Origin: Rapidithrix thailandica
GTDB lineage: Bacteria; Bacteroidota; Bacteroidia; Cytophagales; Flammeovirgaceae
DNA: 39,743 nucleotides
Direction: 5' to 3'
Assembly: GCF_039710355.1 (NCBI RefSeq)
Contig: NZ_JBDKWZ010000030.1
Span: forward strand, 1 to 39,743
Each line of letters opens with the position of its first letter. Positions within the stretch are counted from its first letter, which is position 1. Under the pieces are notes generated by a model. The model saw only the letters and a program-made list of their open reading frames with translations, did no database searches and had not been told where the DNA came from. This document shows, one piece after another, positions 23,984 through 33,009 of this stretch. The translations under genes and the position numbers were made by a program.

Positions 23984-25282
23984 ATGTATAAATATTTCAC
24001 TTTCTTTTTCTTGATTTGTGCTCCATGGATGTTCTCTTGTGAGAGTCAGTTGGATCTATATCCAAGATCGGCAGTATCCTCCTCTGCGGACTTGACGGAA
24101 AATGACATCGAATCTTTGTTGATAGGGGTTTATAATTCGGTGCAAAATAAACCCGGAAGAGAATCTTATATCACTTTTGATTTGATTGGCGGGGATTTGA
24201 TCAACGCCAGTGCCGTAGGGGGTGGGGGAACAAACGCCTTTATCAGCAATATCCTACGTCCCGAATACGGAATCATCAAAAACTCATGGATCGGCTATTT
24301 TAAAGCTTTATACCAAGTTAACACGCTGATCACTGCGCTTCCATCCATGCCCGAGTCTGCCCGGAAAAATCAGATTTTAGGTACTGCACATTATTTCAGG
24401 GCTTATCTATACTACCAGTTGGTTACCCGTTGGGGAGCTGTCCCTATTCTCAAGGAAAATACCCAGGAGACCTTGCCGCGCGATTCGGAAGAGTCTGTTT
24501 GGGCATTTATTGAAGAAGAATTAAGCCTGGCAATCGAGCTGGCTCCATCGTTTGGTTCCGACCTGAAAGGGGATTTTTACTTTGTCTCTTCCGAAGCCGC
24601 TTCGGCACTAATGGCCCGGGCCAAACTGAGCCAAGGGAAAAAGGACGAAGCGGCTACATATGCGGAAAGTGTAATTACTTCTTCTTTATTTCAGTTGGAT
24701 GATTTCGGTAAGATTTTTAGAAAACAACAAAATTCAGAGGTGATTTTTGCCTTTGAAAACCTTACCATGGAGTCGAGTATTAATCTCAGTACCTTGTTTT
24801 ATACCTATGCACATCCTCTGAACGGCTCGTATGTCTATAAGCCGAACACGGGTGCGATGAATATGTATAGCTCCGGAGATTTGAGAACGTCTATCTCTAT
24901 TGACACTTACGAGGGCTTGGACGTAGTAAATAAATATCCCAGTGGTCAATCCGGGACAGATCCTTTGGTTATTACCCGGCTTGCAGAATTGTATTTGATC
25001 AGTGCCGAAGGGCAAGGACTGAGCGGAATCGACCGCCTGAATGAATTGAGAAATGCAAGAGGGTTGGGAAGTGTATCGGCCTCATCGGAACAACAATACC
25101 TGGACTTGATTCTGGAAGAAAGACGCAGGGAACTCTTCGCAGAAGGTTTCAGATGGTATGACTTGGTACGAACGGGAAAAGCACAAGAGGAAATTGGCTT
25201 GGCCGATAGGGAGTTGCTATTGCCCATTCCTGAAACGGAGTTGTTGCTAAACGAGAAGTTGGAGCAGAACCCCGGTTATTAA
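23984..25282 (+). CDS. SusD/RagB-type outer-membrane lipoprotein
   Basis: This 432-residue lipoprotein (lipobox MFSC, Cys19) forms the lid of the SusC transporter 16 nt upstream. The family's N-terminal TPR-rich part is at about 95-200 (YFRAYLYYQLVTRWGAVPIL is a hallmark segment). The C-terminus has the characteristic LDLILEERRRELFAEGFRWYDLVRTG and LLLPIPETELLLN...NPGY. It binds the substrate at the cell surface. No carbohydrate-specific binding residues can be read reliably. Confidence 0.9.
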   Translation: MYKYFTFFFLICAPWMFSCESQLDLYPRSAVSSSADLTENDIESLLIGVYNSVQNKPGRESYITFDLIGGDLINASAVGGGGTNAFISNILRPEYGIIKNSWIGYFKALYQVNTLITALPSMPESARKNQILGTAHYFRAYLYYQLVTRWGAVPILKENTQETLPRDSEESVWAFIEEELSLAIELAPSFGSDLKGDFYFVSSEAASALMARAKLSQGKKDEAATYAESVITSSLFQLDDFGKIFRKQQNSEVIFAFENLTMESSINLSTLFYTYAHPLNGSYVYKPNTGAMNMYSSGDLRTSISIDTYEGLDVVNKYPSGQSGTDPLVITRLAELYLISAEGQGLSGIDRLNELRNARGLGSVSASSEQQYLDLILEERRRELFAEGFRWYDLVRTGKAQEEIGLADRELLLPIPETELLLNEKLEQNPGY

Positions 25283-25483
25283 GCTGATCATCAAAATAGG
25301 AAAACCTAACTCTTCAAAACCTGGCGTTGAAAGGAAATGATCCGGCTAAACCTTGGAGAGTTACCAAAGGATAATTTCTAACTAAGTTGAGTGTATGTGC
25401 TGTTTGAGGCTGAAGGTAAAAAGGGTTGATTGTGAGGAGAATAGCGCAAATGCTTCTTCTATTACTTCTAACGACTGAAAATC

Positions 25484-26398
25484 ATGTATAATAAAATAAA
25501 ATATTTCGTCTTTCTTTTAAGCTTTTCTTTAATTCCCCTGTCTATAAGTTGTAAGAGTGAGGATGTTAAGCCTGAGGCATATGTCGAATATGCTCCCATT
25601 ACTCAAGCTCTTTTGGACAGTACCAACTTGATCAGTAAAGTATTTTCCGATACGACTTTTACGGTAGCGCCTGGAGTAGAAGAAACAGACATTCATTACC
25701 TATCGATGAGTGGATTGACAATGCGTATATTTTTCTTTAAAGTTGATTTGAAACAAGAGGGGCTTTCGCTAGTACCCATCACTCCCTATGGCTCTACGGG
25801 GTATGCTATGCAAACCATTCCCGATATGTTACCTTGGGTCGATGCTTCCTTGGGCAAAGTAGTGGCAGCCGTCAACGCAGATTTTTTTAATATGAGCACC
25901 GGAGAACCCAGAGGAGTGGTTCATGTCAATGGGGAAGCTGTAAGAACCAGCCTTTTAGAAAACCGTTCGTTTTTTGGTTTGGACAAACAAGGAAAACTGG
26001 TAATAGGCAGTACGGAGGAGTATCCGGAATTTAAAGAAAACTTGGAACATGCCTTGGGGGGTGGGGATGTGTTGATTAAGGATTATGCAAAACCCGTGAT
26101 TTCGAACCAGGCAGTGCATCCAAGGACAGCCGTAGGGATTACCGCTAATGAAGAAGTGTATTTTATGGTGGTAGACGGAAGGCAATTTGACTATTCCAAT
26201 GGGATGACCTTGTCAGAGCTTTCCGATGTGTTTTATGCTTTAGGTGTAAAAGATGCAGCCAACCTGGATGGAGGTGGTTCCTCTACTTTTGTATCCTTGC
26301 ATTCGGATGCGGATGTATGGCATATCCGAAACCGGCCTTCTGATGGCGACCCTAGACCTGTGGCGAACGGATGGGCTGTTTCAGTACTTTCAGAATAA
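25484..26398 (+). CDS. Phosphodiester glycosidase (NAGPA-domain) lipoprotein
   Basis: This 304-residue lipoprotein (lipobox SISC, about Cys23) contains a NAGPA/phosphodiester glycosidase domain at about 70-300. The family hallmarks are visible: AAVNADFFN (about 127-135), HPRTAVGITANEEVYFMVVDGR (about 207-228) and NLDGGGSSTFVSL (about 264-276). Such enzymes cleave sugar-1-phosphodiester linkages, as in GlcNAc-1-P-linked polymers. Its place in the sigma/FecR/SusCD locus suggests it processes the imported ligand at the cell surface or in the periplasm, for instance a phosphodiester-linked glycan or wall polymer, which is an inference. Confidence 0.8.
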   Translation: MYNKIKYFVFLLSFSLIPLSISCKSEDVKPEAYVEYAPITQALLDSTNLISKVFSDTTFTVAPGVEETDIHYLSMSGLTMRIFFFKVDLKQEGLSLVPITPYGSTGYAMQTIPDMLPWVDASLGKVVAAVNADFFNMSTGEPRGVVHVNGEAVRTSLLENRSFFGLDKQGKLVIGSTEEYPEFKENLEHALGGGDVLIKDYAKPVISNQAVHPRTAVGITANEEVYFMVVDGRQFDYSNGMTLSELSDVFYALGVKDAANLDGGGSSTFVSLHSDADVWHIRNRPSDGDPRPVANGWAVSVLSE

Positions 26399-26427
26399 TA
26401 GTATTTAATAACCAATCTCACTTGAAC

Positions 26428-27747
26428 ATGAAACTTCAATTAAATCATTTATATTTATTGGCCTTGCTGTTTGCCTTTACTTCCTGTGATGAGGATGATC
26501 TTCCGGAGCGGAATTTTGATCCGGTATTGATGTCAATCGAACCGGTAAGAGGAATGGCAAAAGAAGTGGTGACGATTTACGGAAGAAATTTTTCGTCTGT
26601 AAAAGATAAGAACGAAGTAAACTTTGCTGGGAAGTCTGCTACCGTAATTGAGGCGAGTCCTACCAGAATGCAAGTGGTAGCTCCTGCAGGAAATGGGGAA
26701 ACACAAGTGGAAGTCAGTGTGAATGGAACAACAGCAGGAGGGCAGACGGCTCTCTTTACATACTTGGAACCTCAAAAGTTCTATAAAGTCAGTACATTGG
26801 CAGGGAATAGTGATTATGGACTCATCGATGGAAAAGGTATTGATGCCTATTTTCGCAACCCTGAAGGAGTAGCAATGGACCCGGATGGGAATCTAATTGT
26901 GGTTGACAGAACTAATAACAGCATTCGCAAAGTAAGTCAGGAGGGGGAGGTAATTACCCTTACAGGTAATGGCACTAAAGGCTTTGTGAATGGTACGTTG
27001 GATCAGGCGAGGTTTAACTATCCTTGGAAACCGGCAGTGGACCAAGAAGGAAATATTTTTGTCGCCGACAGGGATAATCATGTTATCCGGAAGATCAGTA
27101 AAGATGGAACGGTGAGTACCTATGCCGGAAACGGAAGTTCCGGGTACAAAGACGGATCTGCTTCGGGTGCGCAATTTTATCAACCTATTGATGTGGCTGT
27201 AGACCAACATGGGGTGGTTTATGTTGCAGATAATATTAATCATCGCATCCGGAAAATTACTCCGGAGGGAGTGGTCAGTACGATTGCCGGGGGAGAAGCC
27301 GGGTATAAAGATGGCGAGGCATCTGTCGCGCTTTTGCAAAACCCCTCCGGTATTGCAGTGGACAAGGCGGGCAATTTGTATGTTGCCGACCGGAAAAACC
27401 ATCGCATCCGGAAAATTACTCCGGAGGGCACGGTGAGTACGGTTGCTGGCAATGGGGATCAAGGAGCAGAGGACGGCCCGGCTGCCGCCGCCACGTTTAA
27501 CCAACCGTATGGCCTGGATGTATCTGCCGATGGTGGGATGATCATTGTCGCAGACTTGAATAACCATAAAATCCGGATGATTTTCGGGGGCAATGTATCC
27601 ACAGTGGCAGGTTCTACTTCCGGCTTTTTGGATGGGGTAGGATTTACCGCCCGGTTTACCAGCCCGACCGATGTTGCTATTTCCGGGGATTGGGTTTATG
27701 TTGCTGATCTTGGTAACCACCGTATCCGGAAAATAGAACTGAAATAA
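26428..27747 (+). CDS. IPT/TIG and NHL-repeat lipoprotein
   Basis: This 439-residue lipoprotein (lipobox FTSC, about Cys20) starts at ATG 26428. The frame is open further upstream into the previous gene, but the lipoprotein signal fixes the start. Domains are an IPT/TIG beta-sandwich at about 35-120 (PVLMSIEPVRGMAKEVVTIYGRNFS...) and at least five NHL-like repeats at about 130-437, each of the form (VSTVAGNG-GY-DG-A..A-F-P-GVAVD-GN-YVAD..NHRIRKI-), which would form a beta-propeller. Proteins of this type are common accessory surface binders in SusCD loci. It is the last gene before a strong terminator. Confidence 0.85.
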   Translation: MKLQLNHLYLLALLFAFTSCDEDDLPERNFDPVLMSIEPVRGMAKEVVTIYGRNFSSVKDKNEVNFAGKSATVIEASPTRMQVVAPAGNGETQVEVSVNGTTAGGQTALFTYLEPQKFYKVSTLAGNSDYGLIDGKGIDAYFRNPEGVAMDPDGNLIVVDRTNNSIRKVSQEGEVITLTGNGTKGFVNGTLDQARFNYPWKPAVDQEGNIFVADRDNHVIRKISKDGTVSTYAGNGSSGYKDGSASGAQFYQPIDVAVDQHGVVYVADNINHRIRKITPEGVVSTIAGGEAGYKDGEASVALLQNPSGIAVDKAGNLYVADRKNHRIRKITPEGTVSTVAGNGDQGAEDGPAAAATFNQPYGLDVSADGGMIIVADLNNHKIRMIFGGNVSTVAGSTSGFLDGVGFTARFTSPTDVAISGDWVYVADLGNHRIRKIELK

Positions 27748-27777
27748 GCTGTTTTAGAGGGTAATAATTGAATATGT

Positions 27778-27809
27778 ATGCCTTCTCGCCTGACGAGAAG
27801 GCATTTTTT
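27778..27809 (+). terminator. Intrinsic terminator ending the SusCD locus
   Basis: ATGCCTTCTCG (27778-27788) pairs perfectly with CGAGAAGGCAT (27794-27804) around a 5-nt loop and is followed by TTTTTT. It lies 30 nt after the IPT/NHL stop. Confidence 0.9.
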
Positions 27810-27894
27810 ATGAAAGACTAGAAGAAGCAGGAATGTTTTTTGTATACGTATCTAATTTCTTACTTATCATACAGTGGAAGTAACATTATTTTTT

Positions 27895-28452
27895 ATGAGG
27901 CACTATGTATTATTATGGTTCACTTTGTTGAGTACTTCTGCATTCGGACAAAGTGAAGATGCGCGGATTTTAGAAATAAAGAACGTGTATAAAGAAGTAC
28001 AAGAATTTATGGAGTTTGGATATGGAAGGTCTCTTTTGCTTGATGATACCGGGCCTGGTGGTGGCTCTACCTTTCATTTTTACTCGGAAGGACCCAGGTT
28101 GTATCATGTAAAGCAAGAAGCGGGTTTTGAAGACGGGGGAATTTATCAAATTGAATATTACTTTAATGCGGAAAATAAACCTTGTTTTATCTATTATAAA
28201 CATGATTTAACAAATGAGTCTGGTGGAACGTCCTCTTATAGGGAGGACCGGGTTTATATTTCCAAGAGTGAAGTAATCAAAGTATTGCGGAAAGAAATGA
28301 ATGACCAGGATCCAAAAAAGCTTGCTGAATTCATTGAGCATATTGATCAACATCAAAACAAAGTAGCTGCGAATAACAATGGCGAAGTGAAGGGTTTGCT
28401 GACAGATGCTATCGGTCTTAGTAAAATATGGAAACTTCATCAAGGTCTTTGA
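27895..28452 (+). CDS. Secreted protein of unknown function
   Basis: This 185-residue protein starts at ATG 27895 with a signal peptide (MRHYVLLWFTLLSTSAFGQ). An in-frame GTG at 27874 is less likely. The mature part is acidic, with no recognised domain; it contains GPGGGSTFHFYSEGPRLYHVKQEAGFEDGG and DRVYISKSEVIKVLRKE. It is monocistronic between two terminators. Confidence 0.6.
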   Translation: MRHYVLLWFTLLSTSAFGQSEDARILEIKNVYKEVQEFMEFGYGRSLLLDDTGPGGGSTFHFYSEGPRLYHVKQEAGFEDGGIYQIEYYFNAENKPCFIYYKHDLTNESGGTSSYREDRVYISKSEVIKVLRKEMNDQDPKKLAEFIEHIDQHQNKVAANNNGEVKGLLTDAIGLSKIWKLHQGL

Positions 28453-28528
28453 TTTTATAAAAAATACTCCTCTACTTATGCTCTTGTCCGTTATGGAGTG
28501 CAAGAAAAGTTTTGTGTTGTATGATAAG

Positions 28529-28563
28529 GTCTCATTGAAAGCTTTTTTTACTTTCAATGAGAC
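28529..28563. terminator. Bidirectional intrinsic terminator
   Basis: GTCTCATTGAAAG (28529-28541) pairs perfectly with CTTTCAATGAGAC (28551-28563) around a 9-nt T-rich loop. It sits between convergent genes ending at 28452 (plus) and 28587 (minus). The flanking T-runs are weak; the stem is strong. Confidence 0.7.
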
Positions 28564-28586
28564 AGGGCTGAATACGAAGTTGGCCT

Positions 28587-29447
28587 TTATGGTAAGGGTG
28601 TTGTTTGGTAAGTGCCCCGTTCCATTGTGATATTGAGCCGATTCATTAGTTCTTGCGGGTTAAAACCTTCTTTCACGTAGTTGGCATGCACTGCTTCTTT
28701 GGCCTTTTGAAGGGCCTCTTTATTCTTCCACTTCGCTACGGTAATTAGCGTCATATTCCCTTCTGTATCCGTATTTGAATACACTGCATCATCAATAAAC
28801 CCCGGTAAATGTTTAATGAATTGTCTGTTGATGTTCATACGTTCGATAAATTCATCAACTGCTTTTACCGGGATCTGAAATTTATCTATAAAACACACTT
28901 GATCGTTTTTGTCGGAAAGTAAAGCATCATCCGGTGGAAGAGCTTCCAGTTGTTGCAAAAAGCCAATTCGGTTGGTAAGAAACCGGTTGTTGATAATTTT
29001 ACCGTTCTGTAATTCGTACACAAATATTCCCTGATTCGAAATTGACTTACCCGTTGCCGGAATGTTTTTGAATGTTTCCTGATGCGTGCCTACTAATTCT
29101 TGGATCGCTACCACCTGATTTCCCTCTCCGATTAAAGATTCTATTTTCCATTGGGCGTTAGGAAAGGCCCGGAGCAATTCTTTGATTGGAGTCATAAATC
29201 CCTCCGCTCCTTTATTTCCATTGGGTCCCGTATATATTTCCGAAATCAGGTCTTGAAGCTTAGTAAAATCTCTTTTGTTTAAAACCCGTTCATAGAGGTC
29301 GCGAACTACTGCTTTATTTCTTGCTTCTGTTGTCAACATAATCTTCTTTTTAGAATGGTTGTTTTGATTTCTTTTTTGGGCGTTGGATATTCCGCTGCTC
29401 CACATAAGTGCGAGCAGGATTAATATCCTGGTTGTCAGTGTTCTCAT
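28587..29447 (-). CDS. Exported SnoaL-like / antibiotic-biosynthesis-monooxygenase (ABM) fusion
   Basis: This 286-residue protein starts at MRTLTTRILILLALMWSSGISNAQ, a signal peptide; an upstream ATG at 29510 would add 21 residues before it. Domain 1 (about 40-170) is SnoaL/ester-cyclase-like (VVRDLYERVLNKRDFTKLQDLISEIY...GFMTPIKELLRAFPNAQWKIESLIGEGNQVVAIQELVGTHQ). Domain 2 (about 185-275) is ABM-like (VDEFIERMNINRQFIKHLPGFIDDAVYSN...TLITVAKWKNKEALQKAKEAV). Both folds usually act in the cytosol on small aromatic or polyketide-like compounds, so export of the fusion is unusual. Substrate unknown. Confidence 0.7.
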   Translation of the reverse strand: MRTLTTRILILLALMWSSGISNAQKRNQNNHSKKKIMLTTEARNKAVVRDLYERVLNKRDFTKLQDLISEIYTGPNGNKGAEGFMTPIKELLRAFPNAQWKIESLIGEGNQVVAIQELVGTHQETFKNIPATGKSISNQGIFVYELQNGKIINNRFLTNRIGFLQQLEALPPDDALLSDKNDQVCFIDKFQIPVKAVDEFIERMNINRQFIKHLPGFIDDAVYSNTDTEGNMTLITVAKWKNKEALQKAKEAVHANYVKEGFNPQELMNRLNITMERGTYQTTPLP

Positions 29448-29645
29448 GTCCTTGAATTTTGTTTTTTCAAAGTTCAGAGATGGGGAACGGAAATACTTGT
29501 AAAAAATCATTGATTCTTAAAAAGAAGGAGGCGACTGGCGCAAAAGGAGGGGTATCATGAAGAGACGAAAAAGGAGTAGGGGCAAAAAAAAATATCCACT
29601 CCTCTCTGATAACAGAAAGCAGCGGATACTCAGAGTAAGAAAATG

Positions 29646-31505
29646 CTATAGAGAAATCTCTCCTTTTTCTTTGATTTTATAAGGATATACGTTGGATGAT
29701 ACTTTTTTAAGTTTATGCAAAAAGCTGTCTCGCAAGTACTCCCATTCGTTATCTGAAATTTGAGGATTTAACTCCGTATTTCGTTCCAGGATTATTTCGA
29801 TGGTCCGGACAAAACCTTGTTTTAAGGATTTGTCTTTTTCGGTTCCTTTTTTAACATCTACGGACTTAATCGTTTGTTTGAAGTGGTTGAAGCAAAACGC
29901 TTTAATATCCGCCACCGTGACAATTCGCCCTTTGGTCAGCAATGTTTCACGATAGGCGGCAATTTTATCCTGGTGGGTGAGCTTGGCTCTTCCGCCTACC
30001 GTTGGCGTAACAAAGAAAAGAGTAGAGTCTTGGAAGGCAGCTCCTTGTAATGTGTTGAGTTTCATTCCTGATTTGATATCGTTGGCATCTTCACCTACCG
30101 TAGCCCAAAATTTGATGCTAAAGAAATCATTGTGGATTTGCTCTTTTGAAATTTTGGCTTTGAGAACCACATAAGGGTAGTCCGTTTTCATCAGGCGTTT
30201 TTCGTTGGCCTGTTGTTCCAGAGCGGCAATCAATTGGTGAAGTTGCTTTAATTGATTGTCTACAAAGTCTCCTCCGATAACAGAGAACGAGGCGGCCTCG
30301 TCTTTCAATAAATCCAGCAGGTGTTGTATATGTTCTGCGGCACTTCTTTGTCCGAACCTTGCCACCCCTCCGTTTCTCAGTGTTGCGTCCCCTTCTTCCA
30401 GGTTTTCCTTAGTAAAGTGCTTGATATGATATTGATTGGATTGGGAATCCGTGATATTTTCAATGTCTAAAAAGAAATCATTGGTTTTGAGAGGGATATA
30501 ATTGATAAAAGGGTCAATGTTTTGAGAGACCGTCATTAACTGTTTGTTGATGACCGGAAAGCAGTTCAAGCCCATATGTATCTCCTCCAGTACTTCGGCC
30601 ACCATTGCTTCGGGAAACTCGACCTTCATCCAGAGCAAGTCTGTAGAGTCCTCAATATAATCTTCTCCAAAGGTATCCTTAAGCTCCTGAGGGGTTTGCG
30701 GTTGTAACTTATTCAGGTCAATTTCATCTTCAAGGTAGAAAAATTTTTCCCTGTAAAAATTATTTACATCGGCATATACCTTATTGATTTTGTCGTAATT
30801 CTTAATGGTAGCCGCTTCAATATCCACGTCCGGGTACACCATATTGAAGCCCTCGCGAAATTTGATTTTCTGACCATTGATATAGATATTGGCTTGCCTG
30901 AGGTTATGGAAATAAAAATCCCGTTGGTGGTTGTTGCGGGTGTCCGTGTAGAACATCAATTTATTCAACACTTGTGAATCTTCAAATACCCGGACCCCAA
31001 CCCAAAGTACCGATTTGGGAATGTATTTGTTACTCCTGAATTGTAATTCCCTGTACAAAGAATCGGACATCCGGTAAATGGTATTGGAAAAGGCAAGGTA
31101 AGCCACATTGGCCCTGGACAAGGTAAACTCTCCCGTACTCCCAAAGTAAATATCTTTGGTAATGGGATTAGAGGGCTCGTATATATTAGGGATGTTCTTT
31201 TTGATGATGAACTGATCGTCAAATGCCAACTGCGTATTGTTTTCCACAGGCAGGGCATGCACAATAGCATGGGCGGGAATGGCTCCTGAATAAGAAGCCG
31301 GAGACATAATGTCGATCAAGCGTTCTACCACCCGGGTGCGAGAGTTGTCCACTTCGGCATACAGTTTTTCTAACTCCGTACCACAGGCTTCCAAAAGCAT
31401 GGCCACAATAGGATCAAAGTTGGTCTCTATCTCACTGTCAGAATATCCCCAAATCCGGGCGGCTCTTCTTAGAATACGATCTTTTATTTTCTGCTTTGAC
31501 TCCAT
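29646..31505 (-). CDS. tssF: T6SS baseplate subunit TssF (T6SSiii)
   Basis: This 619-residue baseplate protein is of the TssF/VasA family. The N-terminus (KDRILRRAARIWGYSDSEIETNFDPIVAMLLEACGTELEKLYAEVDNSRTRVVERLIDIMSP, residues about 6-70) is the typical start (length near the family norm). The C-terminal part (VADIKAFCFNHF, about 535-546) resembles the gp6-like end. It would form the baseplate wedge with TssG and TssE. The gene is last in the minus-strand operon, 17 nt after tssE. Confidence 0.8.
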   Translation of the reverse strand: MESKQKIKDRILRRAARIWGYSDSEIETNFDPIVAMLLEACGTELEKLYAEVDNSRTRVVERLIDIMSPASYSGAIPAHAIVHALPVENNTQLAFDDQFIIKKNIPNIYEPSNPITKDIYFGSTGEFTLSRANVAYLAFSNTIYRMSDSLYRELQFRSNKYIPKSVLWVGVRVFEDSQVLNKLMFYTDTRNNHQRDFYFHNLRQANIYINGQKIKFREGFNMVYPDVDIEAATIKNYDKINKVYADVNNFYREKFFYLEDEIDLNKLQPQTPQELKDTFGEDYIEDSTDLLWMKVEFPEAMVAEVLEEIHMGLNCFPVINKQLMTVSQNIDPFINYIPLKTNDFFLDIENITDSQSNQYHIKHFTKENLEEGDATLRNGGVARFGQRSAAEHIQHLLDLLKDEAASFSVIGGDFVDNQLKQLHQLIAALEQQANEKRLMKTDYPYVVLKAKISKEQIHNDFFSIKFWATVGEDANDIKSGMKLNTLQGAAFQDSTLFFVTPTVGGRAKLTHQDKIAAYRETLLTKGRIVTVADIKAFCFNHFKQTIKSVDVKKGTEKDKSLKQGFVRTIEIILERNTELNPQISDNEWEYLRDSFLHKLKKVSSNVYPYKIKEKGEISL

Positions 31506-31522
31506 AATTCTGATAATAATGA

Positions 31523-31957
31523 CTATAAGTAAGAAAGCGGGCCTACATAGAAATAGCCTTGAAAGGCAAAAGGCCTGTCGGTTTTACGCACGAAGCCTTT
31601 GATGTAAATGGATACTTTTTTCTTCATCCTCATGGTGGCATGAGGCGAGCCTATTTGCGTTTCTTTGATTTGGACGTCTACCTCGGTAAGTTTTAGTCTT
31701 TTTTCGTGGGTGACAATCGCTTCTTTCAAATCCCGGGAGATACGCCCTTTTAAGGTTTGATAATCTGTCAATAAATCAAAGTCATTTTCCCAAAACCGGC
31801 ACCCAAAGGTTTCATCAAATTTACATTCTCCAAAGGAAGACGTAGCGACCATATTGATGTACTGGGCTATGGATTCTTCCAGGCTGGTCTTTTCAAGTTC
31901 TTTTTTTTGAAAGAGGTGATTGAATTTGATAGGGGTTTTATAATAAGTTCCTTGCAT
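31523..31957 (-). CDS. tssE: T6SS baseplate subunit TssE (gp25-like)
   Basis: This 144-residue protein starts at MQGTYYKTPIKF, preceded by AGAAGAG as ribosome-binding site; in-frame ATGs at 31990 and 32008 would lengthen it. It matches the GPW/gp25 lysozyme-like baseplate family: IAQYINMVATSSFGECKFDETFGCRFWE (about 31-58) and the C-terminal beta part LTEVDVQIKETQ...KVSIYIKGFV. It links the baseplate to the contractile sheath. The neighbours tssF and tssN support the assignment. Confidence 0.75.
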   Translation of the reverse strand: MQGTYYKTPIKFNHLFQKKELEKTSLEESIAQYINMVATSSFGECKFDETFGCRFWENDFDLLTDYQTLKGRISRDLKEAIVTHEKRLKLTEVDVQIKETQIGSPHATMRMKKKVSIYIKGFVRKTDRPFAFQGYFYVGPLSYL

Positions 31958-32042
31958 GATCTCTTCTTTGATGTTATTGGGTTTTGGCATAGGTCGTAAA
32001 AGATGCAATGCCTTTCACGACCGTAGAGTTATCTTGATGAGT

Positions 32043-33005
32043 TTAATTGGCTGCCGGTTCTTCTGCAGTTTCTTTTTCTTCAGGCTCCTCATTCCAATCG
32101 TCTTTTTTCTTTCCGAGCGAAGCATCTACCCGCTCGCAGATAATGACAGAGTTTTCCTCTATCCCGTTCATATACATTGGCAGGTTAGGGTCTACGTATT
32201 TGGAAGCGTTATACCAGGCCGGCTTAAGGTAAAAGACCCAGTTTTGAGGCATCCCTGTTGCATCGTTAATCTCAATTTTGCTTTCGGGGTTTCTGATATT
32301 GTAATCATTAATGAAAAAGTAAAACATTCTTCCGAAATCAATACGTATAGGTGCTCTCGCTCTGAATTCGGTTCTGTTGAGGGCGTCATGGCTTTTTTGA
32401 AAGACCAGCGTGATCACAATGAGTTCTTTGTATTCTTCGTCACTGATCTCCGGGTACCCTCCTTCGATCAGGTCAACGGCCCAGGTATGGTATACCTTGG
32501 CAGGAATGGCAATGGCCGTGACAAAGGTGTTGTAAACCCAGGTAGGCACCAGAAAGGGTAGAATACAGAGCACCATGTAGAAAGAGAAGGTAATTCCGTG
32601 AAAAACGGTGTATACCACAAGGAAAGGGATAAGCATATAAAGCATGGTGATAAAGTTAAACCAAAACTCCATCAGCATGTTTTTAAAGTTGAATTTATTC
32701 AGGTATTCCCGGTAGAGTAAGGTGTGAATCACACCCAGTAAAAACATCAATACCTGGTAAAAAACAAATTCATTCAAAAGGTCTTTGATGGCTCTGGTGG
32801 TCCCCATAAAGGCAACTAATGCGGACACAAACATCATCGAAAACAAATACACAAAATACTTGAACCGGTGCTCCTTTTTAAAGTTCTTAACCTTATCAAT
32901 AAACAGCATGCTGATGATTACCGTCACGATCAGTATGATTGAAACGACAAAGATCAGCTGTGTATCTAATAGGGATTTAAAGTGAAAATTTGGTTTTTGA
33001 ATCAT
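32043..33005 (-). CDS. tssN: T6SS polytopic membrane protein TssN
   Basis: This 320-residue inner-membrane protein has five predicted TM helices in the N-terminal half (about residues 14-35, 48-70, 80-98, 112-134 and 138-160) and a soluble C-terminal domain (about 165-300) ending in an acidic tail (EEPEEKETAEEPAA). TssN is one of the Bacteroidota-specific T6SSiii membrane components that replace TssJLM. Topology, size and position between tssG and tssE fit. I assign it by architecture rather than by a recognised motif. Confidence 0.65.
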   Translation of the reverse strand: MIQKPNFHFKSLLDTQLIFVVSIILIVTVIISMLFIDKVKNFKKEHRFKYFVYLFSMMFVSALVAFMGTTRAIKDLLNEFVFYQVLMFLLGVIHTLLYREYLNKFNFKNMLMEFWFNFITMLYMLIPFLVVYTVFHGITFSFYMVLCILPFLVPTWVYNTFVTAIAIPAKVYHTWAVDLIEGGYPEISDEEYKELIVITLVFQKSHDALNRTEFRARAPIRIDFGRMFYFFINDYNIRNPESKIEINDATGMPQNWVFYLKPAWYNASKYVDPNLPMYMNGIEENSVIICERVDASLGKKKDDWNEEPEEKETAEEPAAN

Positions 33006-33009
33006 GTCT

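Noticed and set aside
26893..27720. 275-codon minus-strand open frame opposite the NHL repeats
   Set aside because: It is the complement of a regular repeat protein with an obvious plus-strand lipoprotein signal and domains.
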